Source: Polaribacter sp. (GTDB taxonomy: Bacteria > Bacteroidota > Bacteroidia > Flavobacteriales > Flavobacteriaceae). From it: a stretch of 58,920 bases of DNA. Made by a program: the position numbers and the translations under genes. The notes beneath the pieces are model-generated. The model saw only the letters and a program-made list of their open reading frames with translations. It was not told the origin of the DNA and did no database searches. The stretch spans positions 1 through 58,920 of the forward strand of contig JAQWOR010000060.1 of NCBI GenBank assembly GCA_029245785.1, given 5' to 3'. Positions 48,172 to 57,347 of the stretch are shown here, in pieces. Numbering within the stretch: position 1 is the first letter of the stretch; each line of letters opens with the position of its first letter.

Positions 48172-51015
48172 ATGAATACAAATTCGTTTCAACTTAGACA
48201 TATTGGACCCAATTCTGGCGAGCAGCAAAAAATGTTAGCAGCAATTGGTGTAGACTCTTTAGATCAGTTAATTCACGAAACCATTCCTGACGGCATTCGC
48301 CTTAAAAATGAGTTAAACTTAGCGCCTGCAATGAACGAGTATGAGTATTTAAATCATATTCAAGAGTTGGCCTCTAAAAACAAGGTCTTTAAAAGATATA
48401 TTGGCTTAGGCTATCATGAAGCCATTGTACCTAGCGTTATTTTACGTAATGTTTTAGAAAATCCAGGTTGGTATACCGCATACACACCGTACCAAGCAGA
48501 AATTGCACAAGGACGCTTGGAAGCCTTATTAAATTACCAAACCATGGTGTGCGACTTAACCGGAATGGAATTGGCAAACGCTTCTTTGTTAGATGAAGGA
48601 ACTGCTGCTGCTGAAGCCATGGCTATGTTATTTGATGTTCGTGAGCGGGCACAAAAAAAAGCAAGTGTCAACAAATTTTTTGTTTCTCAAGAAATCCTTC
48701 CTCAAACACTTTCCGTCTTACAAACAAGAGCACTTCCAATCGGAATTGAATTGGTGATTGGAAATCATGAAGAATATGATGTTAATGAAGAGTTTTTCGG
48801 AGCAATTGTTCAATATCCAGCAAAACACGGACAAGTATATGATTATACTGACTTTGTTGCCAAAGCCGCTAAAAACAATATAAAAGTAGCAGTTGCTGCA
48901 GATATTTTATCCTTGGTAAAACTAAAAGCACCGGCTGAATTCGGTGCAGATGTTGTTGTAGGAACTACGCAACGTTTTGGAATCCCTTTAGGATATGGCG
49001 GACCACATGCAGGCTATTTTGCTACCAAAGAAAAATACAAAAGAAGCATTCCTGGAAGAATTATTGGGGTTACCAAAGATGTTGACGGAGGACGTGCTTT
49101 ACGAATGGCTTTACAAACTCGTGAGCAACACATCAAACGAGAAAAAGCAACATCTAATATTTGTACTGCCCAAGTACTATTAGCCGTGATGGCAGGAATG
49201 TATGCAGTGTACCACGGAAAAGAAGGTATTCAATATATTGCAAACAATGTTCATACAACAGCAAGCACACTTGCAAAAGCATTGACAGATTTAGGCTTTA
49301 AACAAACAAATACCTCGTATTTTGATACGCTTACCGTACAGGTTGATACAGCTATTTTACGCCCAGTGGCAGAAGCCAACGAAATTAACTTTAATTATAT
49401 TGACGATACTACCGTTTCTATTTCGTTAAACGAAACTGTTGGATTGAAAGAAATCAACAATATTGTAGCCTGTTTTAAACAAGCATTTAATATGCAAGGC
49501 AACGAAATTACAGAATTTACTACTTCGGATGCAATTCTGGATGCCGCTCAAAGAAATACTTCATTTTTAGACAATGACGTGTTCAACTCGTATCAGTCAG
49601 AAACAGAAATGATGCGTTATATCAAAAAATTAGAACGCAAAGATTTGGCATTGAACCATTCTATGATTTCTTTAGGCTCCTGCACCATGAAATTGAATGC
49701 AGCTTCTGAAATGTTGCCACTGAGCAACCCTAACTGGGGAAATATTCACCCATTTGCCCCTTTAAATCAAGCACAAGGATATCAAGAGGTATTGAAAAAT
49801 TTAGAACACCAATTGAGTGTTATTACAGGTTTTGCTGGCACTTCTTTACAACCCAATTCTGGGGCACAAGGAGAATTTGCTGGATTGATGACCATTAGAG
49901 CCTATCACGAAAGCAATGGAGAGTCCGACAGAAATATCTGTTTGATTCCAGCTTCAGCACACGGAACAAACCCTGCATCTGCAGTAATGGCAGGCATGAA
50001 AGTAGTGGTCACCAAAACAGATGAAAAAGGGAATATTGATGTTGCCGATTTACGTGCAAAAGCACTAGAACACAAAGACAAGCTTTCTGCATTGATGGTT
50101 ACGTACCCTTCAACACACGGAGTGTACGAAAAAGCAATTCGAGAAATTACACAAATCATTCACGATAACGGCGGACAAGTATATATGGACGGTGCTAATA
50201 TGAATGCACAAGTTGGCTTGACAAACCCTGCAACCATTGGCGCAGATGTATGTCACTTAAACCTCCACAAAACATTTGCCATTCCACATGGTGGTGGCGG
50301 ACCTGGAGTAGGTCCTATTTGTGTAGCGCCACAACTGGTTCCTTTTTTACCAACAAACCCAATGATAACAACAGGTGGAGAACACGCGATTACCGCAATT
50401 TCTGCAGCTCCTTGGGGATCTGCATTGGCGTGTTTAATTTCTTACGGATACATTACCATGTTGGGCGCAAAAGGCTTGACAGACGCAACCAGAAACGCTA
50501 TTTTAAATGCCAACTATATGAAAGAGCGTTTGCAAGGCTCCTATGAAACACTCTATACCGGTGAGTTGAATCGTGCGGCACACGAAATGATTTTAGACTG
50601 TCGTGATTTTAAACAACACGGTATTGAAGTGGTTGATATTGCTAAGCGATTGATGGACTATGGTTTTCATGCACCAACGGTTTCTTTCCCTGTTGCCGGC
50701 ACCTTGATGGTAGAGCCAACAGAATCTGAAAACAAAGCAGAACTAGATCGTTTTTGTGATGCGATGATTGCCATCAGAAAAGAAATTGCTGAAGCGACAA
50801 AAGAAGACGCAAATAATCCGTTAAAAAACGCACCACATACCCAAAGTATGTTAACCGCAGATGAATGGACATTACCCTACTCTAGAAAACAAGCAGCTTT
50901 TCCGTTGGACTATATTGCAGACAATAAATTTTGGCCTTCTGTACGTAGAGTTGATGATGCTTTTGGAGACCGAAACTTAATTTGTTCTTGCAATCCGATT
51001 GAAGACTATATGTAG
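48172..51015 (+). CDS. gcvP: Glycine dehydrogenase (aminomethyl-transferring), P protein
   Basis: 947 residues from ATG 48172 ([14 protein letters not shown]), chosen because the -7 element overlaps the earlier starts. Seen: N-terminal [69 protein letters not shown] (about 505-535) and the PLP-lysine motif [20 protein letters not shown] (about 695-705). It decarboxylates glycine and passes the aminomethyl group to the lipoyl H protein. Single-gene transcript, ended by a terminator at 51058-51087. GcvT and GcvH are not in the window. Confidence 0.95.
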   Translation: MNTNSFQLRHIGPNSGEQQKMLAAIGVDSLDQLIHETIPDGIRLKNELNLAPAMNEYEYLNHIQELASKNKVFKRYIGLGYHEAIVPSVILRNVLENPGWYTAYTPYQAEIAQGRLEALLNYQTMVCDLTGMELANASLLDEGTAAAEAMAMLFDVRERAQKKASVNKFFVSQEILPQTLSVLQTRALPIGIELVIGNHEEYDVNEEFFGAIVQYPAKHGQVYDYTDFVAKAAKNNIKVAVAADILSLVKLKAPAEFGADVVVGTTQRFGIPLGYGGPHAGYFATKEKYKRSIPGRIIGVTKDVDGGRALRMALQTREQHIKREKATSNICTAQVLLAVMAGMYAVYHGKEGIQYIANNVHTTASTLAKALTDLGFKQTNTSYFDTLTVQVDTAILRPVAEANEINFNYIDDTTVSISLNETVGLKEINNIVACFKQAFNMQGNEITEFTTSDAILDAAQRNTSFLDNDVFNSYQSETEMMRYIKKLERKDLALNHSMISLGSCTMKLNAASEMLPLSNPNWGNIHPFAPLNQAQGYQEVLKNLEHQLSVITGFAGTSLQPNSGAQGEFAGLMTIRAYHESNGESDRNICLIPASAHGTNPASAVMAGMKVVVTKTDEKGNIDVADLRAKALEHKDKLSALMVTYPSTHGVYEKAIREITQIIHDNGGQVYMDGANMNAQVGLTNPATIGADVCHLNLHKTFAIPHGGGGPGVGPICVAPQLVPFLPTNPMITTGGEHAITAISAAPWGSALACLISYGYITMLGAKGLTDATRNAILNANYMKERLQGSYETLYTGELNRAAHEMILDCRDFKQHGIEVVDIAKRLMDYGFHAPTVSFPVAGTLMVEPTESENKAELDRFCDAMIAIRKEIAEATKEDANNPLKNAPHTQSMLTADEWTLPYSRKQAAFPLDYIADNKFWPSVRRVDDAFGDRNLICSCNPIEDYM

Positions 51016-51057
51016 GACATATGTGTAAACGCTGAAGCGTTGAAATGTGTAAACGTT

Positions 51058-51087
51058 AAAACCGCCCCGAGTACTCGGGGCGGTTTT
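51058..51087. terminator. Intrinsic terminator after gcvP
   Basis: Perfect 30-base palindrome, 15-base arms centred on GAGTACTC, followed by T5 on the plus strand. High GC stem (CCGCCCCGAG). It serves gcvP; an A-run on the left also lets it end the opposite strand gene. Confidence 0.9.
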
Positions 51088-51109
51088 TGTTATTTATTTT
51101 AATAACTAC

Positions 51110-52267
51110 TTATTTTGATACCGGTGGTATTCCTTGTGCATTTTTTTGTGGCGCCCAATTTTGGTGTATATTTTTCCAACCGTTATCAGTGTCAACCCAA
51201 ACACTTGAGGCCCTTGTATTATAGGCTACTTCTGTGTCAGTACCTTTTACAACATAAGCTCCTTTGGCGTAATAAGTAATGACTGCCGTATTCATATCAG
51301 GAGAAAAATGCACCTTTGAATCATACAACTCAAATGACTTCCAAGTAACTGCTGCTGTTAATTTAAACGTAGCATCAAGTACATCAAAAGGTTCCAAATT
51401 AGAACTTCCAACAACCAACGGAATGTTTGCGTCTATATATTTAGCAAACTTTTTTGCATCTCCATTTGTCATGGCATCTTGCATTTCTTTTTGATCTTTT
51501 ATCAAACGCTCAGCTATCTTTTCTTTGTTCACCAAGTAGTAATACTTTTTTGCACCTTCCCAATATGGAGAGGCAAAAATAGCAAAGTCAACGGCTTTAC
51601 GCTGGTATTGTAAAGCTTCTTTATAATTTCCTTGCTCAAATGCATGTTCAGCCTTAGAATCATACACATTAGGACCATTGTGCAATGCTGCAGAAGTATT
51701 AGCGGCCTCCATTGCTTTTTCATAACTCGCTGCGCCATATTCCCCTCTCGCATAACCATAAGAAACCATATTGTATGCAGAAGCTGCATTGTTTGGAAAG
51801 TCTTCGGTAAACTTTTTATGCGCCTTAAAATCAAAAGGCTTAAACAAATAATTAAAAAGAGGGCTTTTTGGGAACTTGCTTTTTGCTTTGTTCACCTCAT
51901 TTTCATAATCTTCATTTGAAGCGGTTAAAACATCGTACCATCCTTTTTCTTCTTGACTTAAGGCGTTACGATCTATAGCACTCAATTTAGATTTTCTTGA
52001 GCCCCACTCTTTATTACCACTACTTACTTTTGCAATAGTAAGTTGTGCGCAGCCACAATCAGGATCTAACAACAACGCTGCTTGTGCTTGTCCATAAGCA
52101 ATTAAATACTCTAGGTTCATCATAGACTCCATGGCTTGATTTGCAACAAGCGCTGCTTTTTTGTTACAGGACGTTTTTTTAATCCATTTGGCACCCGAAG
52201 CAGTTCCTTGTGCAAACGCTGTTGACATTCCAATGAAAACAGCCAATAATAAGATTGATTTTCTCAT
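51110..52267 (-). CDS. Secreted protein with TPR-like and SnoaL/NTF2-like domains
   Basis: 385 residues with a signal peptide (residues 1-19, ending TAFAQ). About 30-255 is helical and repeat-like (AAALLLDPDCGCAQLTIAKV, ASAYNMVSYGYARGEYGAASYEKAMEAAN, FEQGNYKEALQYQRKAVD), consistent with TPR units. About 265-380 has the NTF2/SnoaL-like pattern (MQDAMTNGDAKKFAKYIDANIPLVVGSSNLEPFDVLDATF...TYYAKGAYVVKGTDTEVAYNTRASSVWVDTDNGWKNIHQNWAP). No catalytic residue can be assigned. Upstream gene of the pair reads on the same strand. Confidence 0.7.
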   Translation of the reverse strand: MRKSILLLAVFIGMSTAFAQGTASGAKWIKKTSCNKKAALVANQAMESMMNLEYLIAYGQAQAALLLDPDCGCAQLTIAKVSSGNKEWGSRKSKLSAIDRNALSQEEKGWYDVLTASNEDYENEVNKAKSKFPKSPLFNYLFKPFDFKAHKKFTEDFPNNAASAYNMVSYGYARGEYGAASYEKAMEAANTSAALHNGPNVYDSKAEHAFEQGNYKEALQYQRKAVDFAIFASPYWEGAKKYYYLVNKEKIAERLIKDQKEMQDAMTNGDAKKFAKYIDANIPLVVGSSNLEPFDVLDATFKLTAAVTWKSFELYDSKVHFSPDMNTAVITYYAKGAYVVKGTDTEVAYNTRASSVWVDTDNGWKNIHQNWAPQKNAQGIPPVSK

Positions 52268-52329
52268 AATCTTTAAAATTTAAATTGTACCCTACTTCGA
52301 ACTAAAGGAGAGGATGATATCCTTGTTAT

Positions 52330-53703
52330 TCATGGTTTTATATTTTGATTTACCCGAAACACATTGTTGGGATCATAGGTTCTTTTAATGTCTAGCAAGC
52401 GCTTGTAGTTGTGTTTGTAACTGGCTTGTACACGTTCTTGTCCTTCTTCCATCATAAAATTAGAATACGCACCACCAGAAGAATACGGGTGTAGTGCCTC
52501 CCAATAATCTTTACACCAATTGGTAATTTTATCCGCATCTTCAGGATTTGGAGAAACGCCAACAATAACCCCTGAATAGTTTGCATCGCGATATGCCCAT
52601 GGTGTTTCATCTTGTCCAACTCTACTTGCAGCACCATTAATAGGGTATAAATGCATAGCAGAGAGTGGGGTAGGAATAGCTGAGCCAAATTTTAAATGTT
52701 GCTCTTGAACTTCCTTTCCTAGTTTTTTAAAAAAGTCGGCTCTCCAATACCATTGCATTCCAGGAGGATACAACGCGTCAAACATAGATTGTATTTGTGG
52801 ATACGGCATTTCATCCACATGTTCAAAAACAGGGTTGAGTGCTAGTACAGGCTTAAACAATTCTTTAAAGTCATCGGAATCGCCTGTATAACACCAAACA
52901 ATACCACAAAACTGCTTGTTGTGTAAGTGCTCTGGAAAAGGCGCCCCAGGAATTATTAATGTTGCAATAAATCCATTCAAATCATCGGGAGCATTGTTTA
53001 AAAAATCATGGTACCATGCCATAATTTCTTTGGTCTTTTCAATAGGCCATAAGGTAGGCCCTCCTATAACTGTTTTAACAGGATGTGCTTGAAATTTAAA
53101 CGAGGTTACAATGCCAAAATTTCCACCTCCTCCACGGATAGCCCAAAATAAATCTTGGTGCTGATTTTTATTTACAGTCACAAAACTACCATCAGCCAAT
53201 ACCATGTCAGCTTCTAACAGGTTGTCTATGGTCAAGCCATATTTTCTTGACAAATGTCCAATACCTCCTCCAAGGGTAAGTCCACCAACGCCTGTTGAAG
53301 AAACCACTCCTGCTGGTACCGCTAAACCAAATGGGTGTGTGGCATGGTCTACTTCTCTCCAAAGATTTCCACCACCTACTCTCACCGTATTTTTGGCAGT
53401 ATTTACACGTACAGATTTTAGTCCAGACAAGTCAATAACCAAACCGTTATCGCAAATTCCTAAACCACCTCCATTATGCCCTCCTCCTCTAACGGCAATT
53501 AATAAATTATTTTCTCTTCCAAAATTTACAGCAGCAATTACATCTGCAACATCAGCACACATTACAATCATACCTGGATGTTTGTTAATATTTCCATTGT
53601 ACACTTTACGTGTTTCATTGTATTCAGCATCATCAGGCATTACCACTTTCCCACTTAACTTCAGCAAAAAGGCATCCATTTTTTTCTCTTCAATAGTATC
53701 CAT
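52330..53703 (-). CDS. FAD-binding (BBE-type) oxidoreductase
   Basis: 457 residues with a PCMH-type FAD domain (about 40-215: AVRGGGHNGGGLGICDNGLVIDLSGL with a His for covalent FAD, GVGGLTLGGGIGHLSRKYGLTIDNLL, FWAIRGGGGNFGIVTSF) and a C-terminal berberine-bridge-like domain (SGGAYSNFMMEEGQERVQASY...RTYDPNNVFRVNQNI). No signal peptide is visible, so it is cytosolic. There is no second Cys for a bicovalent link (STGVGG at that place). It probably oxidises a sugar or phenolic or amine compound; the substrate is unknown. Same strand as the next two genes. Confidence 0.88.
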   Translation of the reverse strand: MDTIEEKKMDAFLLKLSGKVVMPDDAEYNETRKVYNGNINKHPGMIVMCADVADVIAAVNFGRENNLLIAVRGGGHNGGGLGICDNGLVIDLSGLKSVRVNTAKNTVRVGGGNLWREVDHATHPFGLAVPAGVVSSTGVGGLTLGGGIGHLSRKYGLTIDNLLEADMVLADGSFVTVNKNQHQDLFWAIRGGGGNFGIVTSFKFQAHPVKTVIGGPTLWPIEKTKEIMAWYHDFLNNAPDDLNGFIATLIIPGAPFPEHLHNKQFCGIVWCYTGDSDDFKELFKPVLALNPVFEHVDEMPYPQIQSMFDALYPPGMQWYWRADFFKKLGKEVQEQHLKFGSAIPTPLSAMHLYPINGAASRVGQDETPWAYRDANYSGVIVGVSPNPEDADKITNWCKDYWEALHPYSSGGAYSNFMMEEGQERVQASYKHNYKRLLDIKRTYDPNNVFRVNQNIKP

Positions 53704-53756
53704 ATCTTCAATGTTTTTTTAAATATTAGTATATTCTTTGCTATCGTAAACGTATT

Positions 53757-54530
53757 TTATAGTGCAGGAATTCCGTTTGTTACTGCTGAAACAGGCGCTA
53801 CTATATATTGGCTTGTTGTAAAATGAACTAAATTAGGATGTGCTGTAATACCTTTGTACAGCTCAGAATTCAGGTAGTTATCAAGCGCTTCTTGGGTTTG
53901 AAAATAATACACCCCTCCAAAAACCCCAGTGTCTACATTTCCAATAAAAGTTTTCCCTATAAGCCCCTCAATATTTTCAGGAGAAAAATCTGAGGCAACA
54001 GCACTCCCTAATGCTGCATGCTCTTCAAGAGTCATCTCTTTCAATTCATAATTTACCAACAACATCTTCATATTTGCAGCCACTAATGGCTCACTTGAAG
54101 TTTTTCTATCACTTGCAATACCATTTGTTACTGAAGAAATAGGCGCTATATTGTATGAGATATTAGTAAAATTAACCAAATTAGAGTGCGCCATAACGCC
54201 TTTAAAAAGTTCAGAATTTAAATAACTATCAAGAAACTCCTTATTTTCAAAATAATAAATCCCTCCAAAAACTCCAGAATCTATATTTCCTATAAAAGTT
54301 TTTCCTATAAGTCCTTTTATATTTTCAGGAGAAAAATCTGGTGCAACAGCATTTCCTAATGCTGCATGCTCTTCAAGACTCATGTTTTTGAGCTCGTAAT
54401 TCACCAATAACAGCATCTCACTATCTATTGTTGTTTTTTCTATTTTTGGTGATTTTGTGGACGTTTTTTGTTTTTTTTGATTACAAGAAAGTACGCAAAA
54501 AGCTATGAATAAAAGGATAACTTGTTTCAT
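53757..54530 (-). CDS. Lipoprotein of two tandem YdhR-like domains
   Basis: 257 residues; lipoprotein signal MKQVILLFIAFCVLSC (Cys 16). Two copies of a ~100-residue ABM-superfamily (YdhR-like monooxygenase) domain: about 39-138 and 155-254, offset 116, nearly identical in sequence (VNYELKNMSLEEHAALGNAVA / VNYELKEMTLEEHAALGSAVA without the last residues). The copies also match at the DNA level, so the duplication is recent. YdhR proteins act on small reactive or aromatic molecules or are structural dimers; a single chain of two domains imitates such a dimer. Upstream of the flavoprotein gene on the same strand. Confidence 0.85.
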   Translation of the reverse strand: MKQVILLFIAFCVLSCNQKKQKTSTKSPKIEKTTIDSEMLLLVNYELKNMSLEEHAALGNAVAPDFSPENIKGLIGKTFIGNIDSGVFGGIYYFENKEFLDSYLNSELFKGVMAHSNLVNFTNISYNIAPISSVTNGIASDRKTSSEPLVAANMKMLLVNYELKEMTLEEHAALGSAVASDFSPENIEGLIGKTFIGNVDTGVFGGVYYFQTQEALDNYLNSELYKGITAHPNLVHFTTSQYIVAPVSAVTNGIPAL

Positions 54531-54559
54531 GATAAAACTTGTTTTTAGTTAGTAAATAC

Positions 54560-54567
54560 CAAAATTA
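54560..54567 (-). promoter_or_regulatory. -7 element TAATTTTG of the YdhR-like lipoprotein gene
   Basis: Perfect TAnnTTTG on the minus strand, 29 bases before the ATG (54530). A TTTG at complement 54592-54595 is 24 bases further upstream. Confidence 0.4.
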
Positions 54568-54659
54568 CAAGCTAAAAGTTAAGAAAAACCACAAAAAAAA
54601 ATCAAAAAACCATAAAATTAGCCCAAAACAAGAAAATGACTTCAGTTTAGCTAATCACT

Positions 54660-55730
54660 TTATGCAGAACGAAGCTTGGACTGCTTAATGTAGTTTGAAG
54701 GAGAAATGCCAAAAAAATCGCGGAAACATTTTCTAAAATACTCAGGACTATTAAAACCTATATCATACGAAACTTCAGCAATCGTATTAAACTTAGGAAA
54801 CATCTCAATTGATTTTTTTAAACGATACTCTCTTAAGAGAACAGTGAATGTAACACCTAAAGAATTGATCATTTTTCGATGTAAACTAGAACTACTTATT
54901 CTTAAATACGTGCAGCAATCTTGTGTTTTTAAACTGGGCTTATGCCAGTGGTCAGATAGAAATACTAAAAATTCAGAAAGAAAATTGATATCTACAGACT
55001 TTAAAACTTTAAAATCAATAGTGTTTAAAGGTGTGTTACTTTTTTGATACATTTTCTTAATAGCACTAGACATAACTATTTCACCTCTTCTTGAGGCCAA
55101 ACATAAATTTTTAGCTTCAATGATTACTTTTTCAAAAATAATTTGAGCATCATCTACAGGATTTCCACAGCTTAAGCCAATTTGAAGGCTTAAAGTATTA
55201 TTACTTGAAAATTTCATTAAACTTTTGGCGCAATCAATTGCACTTTGTGCTGTAGTAAAAATAGTTAAGAAAGTTCCTTTCGTTGATTCAACAATGGTTC
55301 CATTGTGTTTTTTAACAAGTTGTTTCAGTGTATTCGAAAAAATTTTATTGATTTGAATATGATGATTGTCTTCAAGAAAATTTATGGCCATTATAAATCG
55401 AAAGGCTGGTTCTTCAATCAATTTTAACACCTCATCCTCTTTATTAAAAGGATCTTTAACCCTTCCTAAAAAAGCCAACACAACAGATTCATCTACTTTA
55501 ATAATTTCATTAGGAACACCTCCATGGGCATGGTCATGCATTTGTGCAACCGATTCTTTGTTGGGTGCTTCTATTAGGCAAAAGTCTACCTTTCTAACTT
55601 CATCAAACCAATAGGTAATTGCTTTACATCCGTATTGATCTTGAATCCCAAGATCTAACAAGTGGTCTTGAGCGGCTTCTTTAGCAGAAACCTTGTTAGT
55701 AAAACTATGTCGATCTAAGTAAATTGGCAT
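54660..55730 (-). CDS. DUF4242/cyclase-like/AraC-type regulator
   Basis: 356 residues from ATG 55730 (MPIYLDRHSF); the TTG five codons earlier is not needed. Three parts are seen: an N-terminal DUF4242-type domain (1-90; YGCKAITYWFDE, CLIEAPNKESVAQMHDHAHG with several His), a middle cyclase-homology-like domain (about 110-235: HNGTIVESTKGTFLTIFTTAQSAIDCA, LQIGLSCGNPVDD, LASRRGEIVMSSAIKKMY), which lacks the metal-binding Asp residues, and a C-terminal AraC HTH (about 255-350: TCLRISSSSLHRK-type and EVSYDIGFNSPEYFRKCFRDFFGISPSNYI). It probably senses a ligand or metal and regulates transcription, perhaps of the adjacent YdhR and flavoprotein genes. Confidence 0.8.
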   Translation of the reverse strand: MPIYLDRHSFTNKVSAKEAAQDHLLDLGIQDQYGCKAITYWFDEVRKVDFCLIEAPNKESVAQMHDHAHGGVPNEIIKVDESVVLAFLGRVKDPFNKEDEVLKLIEEPAFRFIMAINFLEDNHHIQINKIFSNTLKQLVKKHNGTIVESTKGTFLTIFTTAQSAIDCAKSLMKFSSNNTLSLQIGLSCGNPVDDAQIIFEKVIIEAKNLCLASRRGEIVMSSAIKKMYQKSNTPLNTIDFKVLKSVDINFLSEFLVFLSDHWHKPSLKTQDCCTYLRISSSSLHRKMINSLGVTFTVLLREYRLKKSIEMFPKFNTIAEVSYDIGFNSPEYFRKCFRDFFGISPSNYIKQSKLRSA

Positions 55731-55794
55731 ATTTTTTTTATGCAATATAAAAAAAAAAAAAACAGTTGCTAAGTTCTAAGAAATATCCCACAAA

Positions 55795-55822
55795 AAAAGC
55801 CTTCACAAATGTGAAGGCTTTT
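55795..55822 (-). terminator. Intrinsic terminator of rpmE
   Basis: Arms AAAAGCCTTCAC and GTGAAGGCTTTT around AAAT; followed on the minus strand by a T-run. It lies just after the rpmE stop (55848). Confidence 0.88.
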
Positions 55823-55847
55823 ATATATGTTAAAAATTCGAAAGAAT

Positions 55848-56099
55848 TTATTTCTTGAATTTTGCGTATTTGTTTTTGAACTTGTCAATACGTCCTGCAG
55901 TATCAACTAATTTAGACTTACCAGTATAAAACGGGTGAGATGTTCTAGAGATTTCTAATTTAACCAATGGGTATTCAACTCCTTCTACTTCTAACGTTTC
56001 TTTTGTATCTGCAGTAGACTTTGTCAAAAACACATCACCATTAGACATATCTTTAAAAGCAATCATTCTATAATTTTCTGGATGTATTCCTTTTTGCAT
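55848..56099 (-). CDS. rpmE2: 50S ribosomal protein L31 type B
   Basis: 83 residues. The sequence [26 protein letters not shown] and [33 protein letters not shown] is the L31 signature. The CxxC zinc pairs of type A L31 are absent, so it is the zinc-independent type B (RpmE2). Part of the 50S subunit at the central protuberance bridge. Single gene with a terminator. Confidence 0.95.
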   Translation of the reverse strand: MQKGIHPENYRMIAFKDMSNGDVFLTKSTADTKETLEVEGVEYPLVKLEISRTSHPFYTGKSKLVDTAGRIDKFKNKYAKFKK

Positions 56100-56262
56100 C
56101 TTAAATGTATTTTAAATATTGTTTTCTTTTTTAATACTATACAAAGTTGGTAAAGCTTTCTATACAAAAATCAGCTTTCGCCGTTTAAGGGTGCAAATTT
56201 AACCTAATTTTTTAACTTACAAACAAATAATTTGTTTTTATTTGTATAAAAATAGAACATCT

Positions 56263-57303
56263 ATGCGTTTACAAAAACACATCATCCCTTTTTTATTAGG
56301 AGCTATCGTTTTAACTTCTTGCAATGACCCGTACAAGTTCAAACTAACAGCTTCTCAAAAAGTAGCACTGAATGATTCCGCTACATTTACATTGACAGAA
56401 GCACACAACAAACCTGTTGATTCTATCCAGTTTTTTGTAAACGGAAAGCGCGTTGCTGCTAAGCAAAATTCCATCACCATAAACACTACACAATTTAGCG
56501 TTGGTAAACACGCCGTTACTGCCTTGGTTTTTTATCCTGAAAAAACAAAAAAAATAAACAGCTCTGTAGAAGTGTTAGCAAACACAGCTCCTGATATGTA
56601 CACCTATAAAATTATAAATACTTATCCGCATGATAAAACCGCCTATACACAGGGATTAGAATATCACAAAGGGTTTTTATATGAAACTACAGGAAGAGTA
56701 GGAAAATCGACCTTAAGAAAGGTTGCATTAAAAACAGGAAAGGTTTTACAGCAAGTAAAATTAAAGACTCCCTACTTTGGTGAAGGAATGACCATTTTTA
56801 ATGGTAAAATTTACTGGCTAACCTGGAAAGCGAGAAAAGGGTTTATTTATGACTTGAAGTCTTTTAAAAAGGAAGGTGAATTCAATTTCAACAAAAGCGC
56901 AGAGGGTTGGGGATTGACACACAACAGCACGGAGTTAATAAAGTCTGACGGAACCCATAAGATTTGGTTTTTAGACACAAAAACGCAAAAAGAAAAACGC
57001 TCTATTCAAGTGTACACCAATAAATACTCTTTAAACAAACTCAATGAAATTGAATTGGTTAATGGCAAAATTTATGCAAACAAATGGCAGCAAAATGTCA
57101 TTGTTGTTATCAATCCAAAAACAGGAGTTGTAGAAGGAGTTGCTGATTTGACAGACTTGCAAAAAATTGTTAAAAAAGATCAAAAATTAGACGATGAAGA
57201 TGAAGTTTTAAATGGAATTGCCTTTGATGCTAAAAACAACCGATTGTTTGTTACCGGAAAACACTGGGGAAAATTATTTGAAATTGAACTGATCAAACAA
57301 TAA
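56263..57303 (+). CDS. Glutaminyl-peptide cyclotransferase (lipoprotein)
   Basis: 346 residues from ATG 56263 (MRLQKHIIPFLLGAIVLTSC), a lipoprotein signal with Cys 20; an upstream TTG (56242) would lengthen the signal without need. After a short N-terminal beta domain (about 25-110), the bacterial QC-type five-bladed propeller begins at about 120: YPHDKTAYTQGLEYHKGFLYETTGRVGKSTLRKV, KIYWLTWKARKGFIYD, LNGIAFDAKNNRLFVTGKHWGKLFEI. The enzyme turns N-terminal Gln of peptides into pyroglutamate and needs no metal. Exported and membrane-anchored. First gene of a possible pair with the next lipoprotein. Confidence 0.88.
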   Translation: MRLQKHIIPFLLGAIVLTSCNDPYKFKLTASQKVALNDSATFTLTEAHNKPVDSIQFFVNGKRVAAKQNSITINTTQFSVGKHAVTALVFYPEKTKKINSSVEVLANTAPDMYTYKIINTYPHDKTAYTQGLEYHKGFLYETTGRVGKSTLRKVALKTGKVLQQVKLKTPYFGEGMTIFNGKIYWLTWKARKGFIYDLKSFKKEGEFNFNKSAEGWGLTHNSTELIKSDGTHKIWFLDTKTQKEKRSIQVYTNKYSLNKLNEIELVNGKIYANKWQQNVIVVINPKTGVVEGVADLTDLQKIVKKDQKLDDEDEVLNGIAFDAKNNRLFVTGKHWGKLFEIELIKQ

Positions 57304-57347
57304 TATCTTCTTTATTTAGCAGTTATCCTTTTATACAAACTCCAAAC

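Noticed and set aside
48060..48172. Glycine riboswitch ahead of gcvP
   Set aside because: The -7 element leaves only about 20 bases of leader before ATG 48172, too short for the tandem aptamers; no conserved core is seen.
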